Shown piece after piece: positions 1-5,999 of a stretch of 9,915 bases of DNA (position 1 is its first letter; each line of letters begins with the position of its first letter). The stretch comes from Oscillospiraceae bacterium (GTDB lineage Bacteria > Bacillota > Clostridia > Oscillospirales > Oscillospiraceae). The stretch covers positions 1 to 9,915 of the forward strand of contig JAJQHT010000023.1 of assembly GCA_021199595.1 (NCBI GenBank), given 5' to 3'. The position numbers were made by a program, and so were the translations under genes. The notes beneath the pieces are model-generated. The model had not been told where the DNA came from and searched no databases. It was given only the letters and a program-made list of their open reading frames with translations.

Positions 1-492
1 GGAAATGACGGTCAGAGCAGCACAAAGCCAAATCAGAGCCAGGGACATAGGCGCCAGGAAGGACACGCCCACCGCCCGGAACAGGAGTATAGCGGCCAGG
101 GAGACATCCTGAACGAGAGTCTTGATTTTGCCCCAGATATTTGCGGCAATGACCTTCCCCTGCTCCACAGCCACCTGGCGGATGCCGGAGACAAGAAACT
201 CCCGAAACAGGATGATGACCAGGGCAACGGGCGGGATAAGACCCTCCGGAACAAGAAGAACCATGACGGAATAATTTAAAATCTTATCCGCCAGGGGATC
301 CATAAATTTGCCAAGATTTGTCACTAGATTCCGGCTGCGGGCGATATGGCCGTCCGCCATATCCGTCAGGGAGGCAGCTACAAACATAGCGACGCTGAGC
401 CAGGCAAAAACCGGGCCGTCAATCAGCAGGAACACCACCATCAGAACTGTACAGCCTATCCGCGAGAGCGTCAGCTTATTGGGTAGATTCAT
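1..492 (-). CDS. pgsA: CDP-diacylglycerol-glycerol-3-phosphate 3-phosphatidyltransferase (3' end outside window)
   Basis: This is the first 164 codons of a phosphatidylglycerophosphate synthase, the membrane enzyme that transfers a phosphatidyl group from CDP-diacylglycerol to glycerol 3-phosphate, the committed step to phosphatidylglycerol and cardiolipin. The CDP-alcohol phosphotransferase signature is complete: D44-x2-D47-G48-x2-A51-R52, then G61-x3-D65-x3-D69, the residues that bind metal and CDP. The N-terminus (MNLPNKLTLSRI) and the hydrophobic segments around residues 12-40 and 74-100 fit the family. The ATG at 492 is preceded by AAGGA (complement of 500-504) with 7 nt spacing. The reading frame stays open to base 1, so roughly the last 10-20 codons are missing, judged from the usual family length of about 180. 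It overlaps the upstream membrane-protein gene by 17 nt and is probably co-transcribed and translationally coupled with it. Confidence 0.95.
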   Translation of the reverse strand, partial: MNLPNKLTLSRIGCTVLMVVFLLIDGPVFAWLSVAMFVAASLTDMADGHIARSRNLVTNLGKFMDPLADKILNYSVMVLLVPEGLIPPVALVIILFREFLVSGIRQVAVEQGKVIAANIWGKIKTLVQDVSLAAILLFRAVGVSFLAPMSLALIWLCAALTVIS

Positions 493-1222
493 TGTCAGAT
501 CCTTCTTTCTCTTGGGGTGATTGAGGTGCATGATGTTTCCACCACAGGGAAAAAACCAGGGCGGCAAAAGCCTGCACCAGAATAAACAGGGCGGTGGACA
601 GGATAAACCCGGGCGAGGTAGGGTCATCCAGGCACAGGCCCATAACAGTCGTAATAACCATAGAAGGCAAATAGCCCAGCACGCCGCCCATCACAAAATC
701 CAGATATGGCATACCGCTGGCTCCAAGCAGAACGCTGACTGCATCTGCCGGGAATATGCCCACCGCCCGGCAGAGAATGGAAAACCATCGGTTGCTGGCC
801 TGGCGAAGAGCCGCCAGCTTTTGCAGCACAGGCTGGCGGGCGGCAACCTGTTCCATGGCCCGTTGACCACGGTAGCGGCCAAAGAGGTATGGCAGCGTCA
901 TTTCCAGCGCCGTTCCTACAATGTTCACCGCCAGCGCTATCGGCAAAGGAAACACAAGCCCCGCCGCAACATACAGCAGCTTCAGGTATATCACAACCAC
1001 AACGCTCTTAATGGCATATAAGCCCATGAACACCAGGGCCGCCAGCCAAAGATTCTCCGGGGTGAAGCTCAAGATGGTATCGACCGTTACATCATTGCCA
1101 AACAGGAAAAACGCGATCAGGAGTATCAGCGCCGCAGCTATGGCAATTTCCGCCGCAATAACAACCCCACGGGACGCATTTTCCGGCAATAGCTGCTGAA
1201 AAAAGCGCTTAAACCGTTTCAT
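476..1222 (-). CDS. VTT-domain (DedA/TVP38-TMEM64 superfamily) membrane protein
   Basis: A 248-aa polytopic membrane protein with a basic N-terminus (MKRFKRFFQQ), a first membrane helix around residues 20-43 and further hydrophobic stretches to about residue 230. The core resembles the VTT (SNARE-associated) domain: an LFGRYRG segment after a long hydrophobic pair, then R-x-V-G-I-F-P-A-D-A-V-S with the conserved Arg, Pro and Asp, then a Gly-rich helix (GGVLGYLPS). Family members include bacterial undecaprenyl-phosphate and phospholipid flippases/scramblases; the substrate here cannot be read from sequence. The annotated start is the second of two in-frame ATGs, because AAGGAG directly abuts the first (1231) but lies 9 nt from the one at 1222. 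The C-terminal tail is hydrophilic (KHHAPQSPQEKEGSDNE). Overlap with pgsA suggests a membrane-lipid operon. The superfamily is fairly certain and the precise function unknown. Confidence 0.87.
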   Translation of the reverse strand: MKRFKRFFQQLLPENASRGVVIAAEIAIAAALILLIAFFLFGNDVTVDTILSFTPENLWLAALVFMGLYAIKSVVVVIYLKLLYVAAGLVFPLPIALAVNIVGTALEMTLPYLFGRYRGQRAMEQVAARQPVLQKLAALRQASNRWFSILCRAVGIFPADAVSVLLGASGMPYLDFVMGGVLGYLPSMVITTVMGLCLDDPTSPGFILSTALFILVQAFAALVFSLWWKHHAPQSPQEKEGSDNESTQ

Positions 1223-1231
1223 TGCCTGCAT

Positions 1232-1237
1232 CTCCTT
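1232..1237 (-). promoter_or_regulatory. Ribosome binding site that selects the start of the VTT gene
   Basis: AAGGAG on the minus strand. It touches the ATG at 1231 with no spacer but is 9 nt from the ATG at 1222, so translation should begin at 1222, removing three residues from the longest reading. Confidence 0.8.
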
Positions 1238-1250
1238 CTATGTCACACTT

Positions 1251-1279
1251 ATTTTATTAAAAACGCCTTGGCCTGTCAA
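1251..1279 (-). promoter_or_regulatory. Sigma-A promoter for the VTT-pgsA operon
   Basis: On the minus strand a perfect TTGACA (-35, 1274-1279) is separated by exactly 17 nt from TAAAAT (-10, 1251-1256). The -10 lies about 29 nt upstream of the ATG at 1222, giving a short leader with the AAGGAG site. No operator-like repeat overlaps it, so it reads as a constitutive housekeeping promoter. Confidence 0.85.
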
Positions 1280-1343
1280 GACTATGCGGGTCAATTCTTA
1301 ACCATACCGTTACAGGTTGATTCCAAATTGCTATGATTTTATG

Positions 1344-1372
1344 TTGCAAGAAAATGATAATTAGGATATAAT
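1344..1372 (+). promoter_or_regulatory. Sigma-A promoter for the secreted beta-helix protein
   Basis: TTGCAA (-35, 1344-1349, 4 of 6 consensus bases) is followed after 17 nt by a perfect TATAAT (-10, 1367-1372). The flanking sequence is AT-rich. A strong AGGAGGA ribosome site lies at 1394-1400, 9 nt before the ATG at 1410. It is back to back with the promoter at 1251-1279. Confidence 0.82.
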
Positions 1373-1409
1373 GTTCCTTGTAATTTATTTATTAGGAGGA
1401 ACGTAACGC

Positions 1410-3713
1410 ATGAAGAAATTCACCAAGCTCCTGTCCCTGTGCCTGGCCGTCGCCATGCTCCTGGGGCTGAGCGTCACGGCCTTTGCCGCAGAGGACGACT
1501 GGGTCGATTATCAACAGTATGTCATCAGCTATGCTGAGGCCGGCGCTCCCACGGAGGAGGACGCTGTTTCCATGACTGAAATCATTATGGCCTGCGAGGA
1601 TATGGACGACATCGCCGCTGCCTCGGAGATCCAGGTGTTCTTTGAAGTCCTGGGCGCGCTGGACTATGACGCCTGGGTAGAGGCCGGACAGCCTGCTGCC
1701 GGGGATATGGACAGCTCCGCCTCCGGCGAGGCGTCTGATGAGGCCGAGACCACTGAGACAGCCTCTGATGAAGCTTCCGGTGAAGCTTCTGACGAGACAT
1801 CCAGCGAAGCTTCCGGCGAAACCGCCGCTCCCGCCTATGGCGACCTGGAGGAGGAAGCTGGAGACAACGCTGTTGTCTCCTATCATGAGGACTATGTCAC
1901 CTACGTCACCGACGGCGAGGAAGTGACAGTAGAAATCGCCGAGGGGCAGACCGCTTATCTGACTGTAGACGGCGTGAACATTCCCATGGCTGTTGGCAAC
2001 TATGACGGCACCGTGGCCATCGACGTAGTTGACCCCATCTTCGAGTCTGAGGACTATCAGTCCAGCGACAAGGATGTTGACCTGACCACCGAGCTTGCGA
2101 GCGTTATCTACATCACCGAGGACGGCCTCCAGGAGAGCCAGTCCGTTCTCTCCGCCGCTGTGGACGGCGAGATCACCGACACCTCTGTCACCGGCGTAAC
2201 TATCACCTCTGAGGACGTGGACGCCCTGTCCGGCATCCGCACCGGCGGCAGCGCCACTGTGGAGGTCTCCGATGTCACCATTACCCTTTCCGGCGAGGGC
2301 GGCAACGACTTCATGGGCCAGGGCGCGGCTCTCTGCGCCGCCGACGGCTCCACCCTGATCGCCACCAATGTGACCGCCACCGTTTCCGGCTATGTCCGGG
2401 GCTGCACCTTCGCCGGCGGCAGCGCCACCCTGATGGTGTATGATTCCACCTTCATCTGCGACGCCGGTGAGTACAACGCCGACGCCACCGTCTCCGGCGC
2501 CGCCATGAGCCAGCCCCCTGCGGGCCTGGGCGTTTACGGCAACACCCGTCTGAACAACATGGTTCACAACGCCACCGAGTACTTTGAAAACTGCACCTTC
2601 ATCAGCCGCAACTGGGGCTGCCTGGGCGTGGACGCCGTAACGGAAGGCACCCTGACCTGCGTTGACTGCTCCATCACCATCACCGAGAGCGGCTACGGCG
2701 CTTATTCCATCGGTGCCTGCGTGGACACCTTCACCGGCTGCACCTTCGACATCAATAACGGCGTCGTGGCCTTCGTGGCCGCCGACGGCACCGTTATCCT
2801 CAACGGCGGCACTGTCGCCAACTCCAACCGCTACGGCATTGTTACCCACCAGGCCATGGGCTACACCTCTGTGGTCAAGGTTCTGGGCGAGGGCACCGAG
2901 CTGAACTCCGCCTACTGCGCCATCATGGTCAAGGGCCGTTCCTCTGACATTGAGGTGGGCGACGGCGCTGTCCTGACCGCCTCTGAGACCGGCGTTCTGA
3001 TTCAAGCTCAGGATAACGACGACACCGGCGCAGGCTCCGTCAACAACGAGGCCCTGGTCGCTGTCTCCATCCACGACACCGAGCTGGAGGGCGACATAGT
3101 CATGAGCATGGCTCCTGCCGAGGGCAGCACCGCCACCATGGCCGTGGCCCTGGACAACGCCACCATCACCGGCGCTGTCACCCTTGCCAACTCCACCCTG
3201 GCTATCGAGGACGGCAACATCTCCTTCGACAACATCCTGGACGTGGGCATGATTGAAAACGAGTACGGCCCCCGCGCCGACGAGACCTACCTGACCGTCA
3301 CCCTGACGAACGGCGCTGTCTGGAACGTCACCGAGACCAGCTATGTCTCTGAGCTGACTGTGGACGAGACCTCCACCGTCAACGGCACCGTCACCGAGGC
3401 CGACGGCTACTACATCGTGGAGCCTGCTGAGGCCGCCGCTTCTGATGAGGCCTCCGGCGAAGCTTCCACTGAGATCGCCGCCGCTGGGGACACCAGCGAG
3501 GAGGCTTATCAGGAGTACCTCCACACCTGGCTCCAGGCTGAGGATGAGGTCAATGAGACCATGACCGAGGACATCGTGGAAAATGAGTTCATGCCCCTGA
3601 TTTATGCTGGGGATTACACCACCTTTCCTGCTGAAATGCTCTGGGGCGGTATGCTGGAAACCGGCATCCCCATGACCTACGATGAGTTCGTAGCCGCTGG
3701 CGGCGTGTATTAA
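1410..3713 (+). CDS. Secreted acidic protein with predicted right-handed parallel beta-helix
   Basis: A 767-aa exported protein of unknown function. Residues 1-26 form a Sec signal peptide (MKKFTKLLS, hydrophobic core, TAFA then AEDD); the Cys at 11 is not in a lipobox. Next come an acidic helical module (about 27-92), a Ser/Glu/Ala linker (about 93-142), and a long Thr/Val/Gly/Asp-rich region (about 145-670) with repeating short strands such as GCTFAGGSATLMV, NCTFISRN and GCTFDINN, typical of pectin-lyase-like beta-helices. A second copy of the linker (about 671-692) and a C-terminal acidic module (694-767) follow. The two end modules share a YQxY start and a YDxxVxAG end. There is no LPxTG, SLH or LysM anchor. 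Heavy use of GCC, ACC, GAC, GGC and CTG codons suggests high expression. An adhesin, glycan-binding or surface-coat role is possible but inferred. Confidence 0.9.
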   Translation: MKKFTKLLSLCLAVAMLLGLSVTAFAAEDDWVDYQQYVISYAEAGAPTEEDAVSMTEIIMACEDMDDIAAASEIQVFFEVLGALDYDAWVEAGQPAAGDMDSSASGEASDEAETTETASDEASGEASDETSSEASGETAAPAYGDLEEEAGDNAVVSYHEDYVTYVTDGEEVTVEIAEGQTAYLTVDGVNIPMAVGNYDGTVAIDVVDPIFESEDYQSSDKDVDLTTELASVIYITEDGLQESQSVLSAAVDGEITDTSVTGVTITSEDVDALSGIRTGGSATVEVSDVTITLSGEGGNDFMGQGAALCAADGSTLIATNVTATVSGYVRGCTFAGGSATLMVYDSTFICDAGEYNADATVSGAAMSQPPAGLGVYGNTRLNNMVHNATEYFENCTFISRNWGCLGVDAVTEGTLTCVDCSITITESGYGAYSIGACVDTFTGCTFDINNGVVAFVAADGTVILNGGTVANSNRYGIVTHQAMGYTSVVKVLGEGTELNSAYCAIMVKGRSSDIEVGDGAVLTASETGVLIQAQDNDDTGAGSVNNEALVAVSIHDTELEGDIVMSMAPAEGSTATMAVALDNATITGAVTLANSTLAIEDGNISFDNILDVGMIENEYGPRADETYLTVTLTNGAVWNVTETSYVSELTVDETSTVNGTVTEADGYYIVEPAEAAASDEASGEASTEIAAAGDTSEEAYQEYLHTWLQAEDEVNETMTEDIVENEFMPLIYAGDYTTFPAEMLWGGMLETGIPMTYDEFVAAGGVY
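1711..1827 (+). repeat. Low-complexity Ser/Glu/Ala linker repeats
   Basis: Imperfect repeats coding for variations on S-G-E-A-S-D-E-A, with repeated gaagcttc and ggcgag units. The decapeptide ASDEASGEAS (1761-1790) recurs exactly at 3438-3467, in the same reading frame but with several synonymous changes. It separates the N-terminal module from the beta-helix. It is a coding repeat, not a mobile or regulatory one. Confidence 0.85.
3438..3467 (+). repeat. Second copy of the ASDEASGEAS linker
   Basis: Codes for the same ten residues as 1761-1790 (residues 677-686 versus 118-127). It joins the end of the beta-helix to the C-terminal module, so both ends of the helix carry the same hinge type. 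Confidence 0.85.
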
Positions 3714-3735
3714 TTCTTACAAGCAAAACAACAGA

Positions 3736-3768
3736 ACAGACCCGGCTTCGGCTGGGTCTGTTTTTTGC
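3736..3768 (+). terminator. Intrinsic terminator of the beta-helix protein gene
   Basis: A hairpin with arms CAGACCCGGC and GCTGGGTCTG (one G-U pair) closed by a TTCG tetraloop, followed by six T's and then GCTT. It begins about 24 nt after the stop codon and isolates this gene from the VanZ-like gene downstream. Confidence 0.93.
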
Positions 3769-3791
3769 TTTCTTATTTCTCTCTGATAGGT

Positions 3792-3797
3792 TATAAT
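3792..3797 (+). promoter_or_regulatory. -10 element before the VanZ-like gene
   Basis: A perfect TATAAT about 32 nt upstream of the ATG at 3830 and just after the preceding terminator. No good -35 is visible at 16-18 nt, so this is a likely but weaker promoter. Confidence 0.5.
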
Positions 3798-3816
3798 AGA
3801 GGTCGCTGTTAAAATC

Positions 3817-3821
3817 AGGAG
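3817..3821 (+). promoter_or_regulatory. Ribosome binding site that selects the VanZ-like start
   Basis: AGGAG, 8 nt before the ATG at 3830. The in-frame GTG at 3821 overlaps this site and cannot be the start it serves. Confidence 0.75.
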
Positions 3822-3829
3822 TGACATAC

Positions 3830-4243
3830 ATGACAAATCGCAAGCTATGGCGGCTCATTTGGTGGATATATCTGGCGGCACTTATTGTATTTGTGGTTAT
3901 AAAATTCAATGGTTCATTTGCTGAGCTTTCGGCAAGAATAGCGCGGGCCTCGCAGCCGGACAGCGTGAATTATAATCTGATACCTTTTCGGACGCTGTCT
4001 ATACAGCTGAGACTTCTGAAGTCTCACTGGGCAGTTTATAATCTCCTGGGAAATTTTGTACCATTCATCCCCTTCGGCTTTCTTCTTCCCATGGCATACC
4101 GCCGATTTGATTCGGCATCAAAGGTCTTTGGAATCAGCATTTGCAGCATCGTATTCATTGAACTATTCCAGCTTGTTTCAATGCTTGGTTGCTTCGACGT
4201 GGACGACATCATAATGAACATGATTGGCATAATGTGCGGCTAG
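3830..4243 (+). CDS. VanZ-like family membrane protein, probably truncated by a TAG codon
   Basis: A 137-aa membrane protein of the VanZ-like family, named after a teicoplanin-resistance accessory protein but mostly of unknown function. Visible family features are the N-terminal helix (IWWIYLAALIVFVVIKF), the conserved NLIPFRTL segment, NLLGNFVPFIPFGFLLP, a third helix with IELFQL, and the terminal DVDDIIMNMIG motif. The family normally continues after this motif into a G-Y-L-x-x-K-L helix end. Here the frame stops with TAG at 4241, directly followed in frame by codons for LVFKLTDKK, so the amber codon sits where a Tyr codon would be expected; without it the frame would run to the TAA at 4316-4318. 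This may be a decaying gene, a tolerated truncation or, less likely, readthrough. The region is more AT-rich than its neighbours, so foreign origin is possible. Confidence 0.8.
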   Translation: MTNRKLWRLIWWIYLAALIVFVVIKFNGSFAELSARIARASQPDSVNYNLIPFRTLSIQLRLLKSHWAVYNLLGNFVPFIPFGFLLPMAYRRFDSASKVFGISICSIVFIELFQLVSMLGCFDVDDIIMNMIGIMCG

Positions 4244-4313
4244 CTTGTTTTCAAGCTGACAGACAAAAAGAGACAAGATGACCTGCCCCCTACCCAATCT
4301 TCTCCACACGCGT

Positions 4314-4319
4314 TATAAT
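4314..4319 (+). promoter_or_regulatory. TATAAT immediately upstream of gluQ
   Basis: A perfect -10 hexamer whose expected transcription start falls on or next to the ATG at 4326, implying a leaderless or nearly leaderless mRNA. The -35 region (around 4291-4296) matches poorly and there is no TG extension, so the call is tentative. Confidence 0.35.
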
Positions 4320-4325
4320 AAAGAT

Positions 4326-5273
4326 ATGAACACAACAGAGATAGGGCGATTTGCCCCAAGCCCTTCTGGGTATATGCACATGGGAAATCTGCTTTCTATG
4401 CTGCTGGCATGGCTGGACATCCGCACTCTTGGGGGCCGGATGATATTCCGTATGGAGGATTTAGACCCAGCACGCTCTAAACCGGAATACGCCAAGGCTC
4501 TGGCGGATGACCTGCACTGGCTGGGTCTAGACTGGGACGAGGGCTGGCCGGATCCTGCCTACAGCCAGAGCCAGCGGACAGCTCTCTATCAGGAAGCGTT
4601 TCACTCGCTGGAGCAGCATAATCTTGTCTATCCCTGCTATTGTAGCCGGGCACAGCGTCTGGCTGCTTCTGCTCCTCATCCCGGCGAGGAACGCAAGGAG
4701 TCAGGGTGTCCATGCCAGTATCTGACCGCCGCGCAACGGACGAAATTGGAATTATCTGGCCGCCGTCCTGCCTGGAAGATAAAGGTTCCTGACGAAATGA
4801 CAACTGTAGCTGACGGACATTATGGCAGCTTTTCTCAAAATCTTAAACAGGATGTAGGCGATTTCATTCTCCGCCGGGCAGACGGAGTCTTTGCCTATCA
4901 GCTGGCCGTCAGTGTGGACGATATGCTTATGGGCGTGACCCGCGTGGTGCGGGGCCATGACCTGCTCTCCTCTGCGCCCCGGCAGGCATGGCTCATCCGC
5001 ACTCTGGGCGGCGTTCCCCCCGCCTACTGCCACGGGCCGCTGCTGGTGTCCCAAGGGAGGAAGCTCTCCAAGCGCCTCGGAAGCCTCAGCACGCAGGCCC
5101 TGCATAAGACCTACACGCCGGAGGCGCTGACAGGCTTTCTGGCCTATGCCGCCGGGCTTCTGCCAAAACCGGAACCAATAGCGGCAAGAGAACTGGTCGG
5201 CCTCTTCTCATGGGACAAAGTTTTTCTACAGGACATCCCCTTTGACCAGACATTCCTTGCCAATAAATTGTAA
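4326..5273 (+). CDS. gluQ: Glutamyl-Q tRNA(Asp) synthetase
   Basis: A 315-aa paralogue of the glutamyl-tRNA synthetase catalytic domain, lacking the C-terminal anticodon-binding domain (GltX is about 470-490 aa). Family members activate glutamate and attach it to queuosine at position 34 of tRNA(Asp). Class I signatures are RFAPSPSGYMHMGN (HIGH equivalent H18-M-G-N21) and KLSKR at 246-250 (KMSKS equivalent). A cysteine cluster, C104-x-C106 and C128-x-C130, fits the zinc site of the family. The RVVRGHDLL segment and the FRMEDLDPAR glutamate-binding segment are present. The start chosen is ATG 4326, which begins the conserved sequence; an in-frame ATG at 4278 would add 16 residues unlike the family. 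Neither start has a good Shine-Dalgarno site. A 48-nt gap without a terminator leads to the flavoprotein gene, so co-transcription is likely. Confidence 0.93.
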   Translation: MNTTEIGRFAPSPSGYMHMGNLLSMLLAWLDIRTLGGRMIFRMEDLDPARSKPEYAKALADDLHWLGLDWDEGWPDPAYSQSQRTALYQEAFHSLEQHNLVYPCYCSRAQRLAASAPHPGEERKESGCPCQYLTAAQRTKLELSGRRPAWKIKVPDEMTTVADGHYGSFSQNLKQDVGDFILRRADGVFAYQLAVSVDDMLMGVTRVVRGHDLLSSAPRQAWLIRTLGGVPPAYCHGPLLVSQGRKLSKRLGSLSTQALHKTYTPEALTGFLAYAAGLLPKPEPIAARELVGLFSWDKVFLQDIPFDQTFLANKL

Positions 5274-5321
5274 ATCGTCCCTGATTGATGCACAGGGAAA
5301 ATGAAATAAGGAGATAGAAGC

Positions 5322-5939
5322 ATGAAGGTATTACTGATAAATGGCAGCCCCCATGGAAATGGCTGCACTGCCAGAGCCTTGCGCGAGGTAGCAGATACTC
5401 TTGAGCAGCAGGGCATTGAGACTGTGACCATCCAGGTGGGAAATCAAAGCATCCGGGGCTGTATTGCCTGCGGAAGCTGCGCCAAGACAGGCCGCTGTGT
5501 ATTTGACGACGCCGTGAATGAGGCGGCAGCCATGTTTGCCCAGTGCGATGGTCTGGTGGTCGGTTCCCCGGTGTATTACGCCTCCGCAAACGGAACATTG
5601 GTCTCCTTCCTTGATCGGCTGTTCTATTCCACCGGCTTTGACAAAACTATGAAGGTAGGTGCGGCAGTTGTCTCCGCCCGTCGGGGCGGCTGCTCCTCCA
5701 CCTTCGATGAGCTGAACAAATATTTTACCATCTCCGGTATGCCGGTGGCGTCCAGTCAATACTGGAACAGCGTCCACGGTTTCACGGCGGAGGATGTAGA
5801 AAAAGACCAGGAGGGCCTCCAGGTTATGCGTGCTCTTGGCCGCAACATGGCATTTCTCATAAAATCCATTGCGCTGGGCAGAGAAGCCTTCGGCCTGCCG
5901 GAAACGGAAGTGCGTGTGGCAACCAATTTCATCCAATAA
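5322..5939 (+). CDS. Flavodoxin-fold NAD(P)H-dependent reductase, iron-sulfur flavoprotein-like
   Basis: A 205-aa cytoplasmic protein of the NADPH-dependent FMN reductase/flavodoxin-like family. The N-terminus carries the FMN-phosphate loop (INGSPHGNGCTARAL), followed by a cysteine cluster C47-x2-C50-x2-C53-x5-C59, then GSPVYYASANGTLVSFLDR, the usual second flavin-contact segment. The compact cysteine motif matches the CX2CX2CX4-7C of iron-sulfur flavoproteins that hold a [4Fe-4S] cluster beside FMN, so electron transfer or detoxification of oxidants or quinone-like substrates is plausible; the substrate is not predictable. The start at 5322 is supported by AAGGAG at 5308-5313 with 8 nt spacing. 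It is probably the last gene of a unit with gluQ, with no obvious functional link to tRNA modification. Confidence 0.88.
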   Translation: MKVLLINGSPHGNGCTARALREVADTLEQQGIETVTIQVGNQSIRGCIACGSCAKTGRCVFDDAVNEAAAMFAQCDGLVVGSPVYYASANGTLVSFLDRLFYSTGFDKTMKVGAAVVSARRGGCSSTFDELNKYFTISGMPVASSQYWNSVHGFTAEDVEKDQEGLQVMRALGRNMAFLIKSIALGREAFGLPETEVRVATNFIQ

Positions 5940-5957
5940 AACCGAACTATATACATT

Positions 5958-5996
5958 GCAAAGGCACTGCTCTGGAAGTCGTGCCTTTGCTTTTTT
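5958..5996 (+). terminator. Intrinsic terminator after the flavoprotein gene
   Basis: A perfect 10-bp stem, GCAAAGGCAC (5958-5967) with GTGCCTTTGC (5981-5990), a 13-nt loop and six T's. It lies between converging genes; the minus-strand side has no U-tract, so it should act mainly on plus-strand transcripts. Confidence 0.93.
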
Positions 5997-5999
5997 CCA

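Noticed and set aside
521..1021. A 166-codon plus-strand frame opposite the VTT gene
   Set aside because: Gln/His/Arg-rich sequence typical of an antisense reading of a membrane protein; no start signal.
1711..1827. Repeated units considered as a CRISPR array or mobile element
   Set aside because: They are in frame, vary at third positions and code for a Ser/Glu/Ala linker; there are no equal spacers.
1392..3524. A 710-codon open frame antisense to the secreted protein gene
   Set aside because: Its Gly/Val/Asp/His-rich composition is what the strong codon bias of the sense gene produces on the other strand. The sense frame has a signal peptide, ribosome site, promoter and terminator; the antisense frame has none.
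5278..5298. Small hairpin TCCCTG/CAGGGA between gluQ and the flavoprotein gene, considered as a terminator
   Set aside because: Only six base pairs with a 9-nt loop and no T-run after it; too weak to call.
5331..5936. A 201-codon frame antisense to the flavoprotein gene
   Set aside because: The plus-strand frame has clear family motifs and a ribosome site; the antisense frame has no recognisable domain or start signal.
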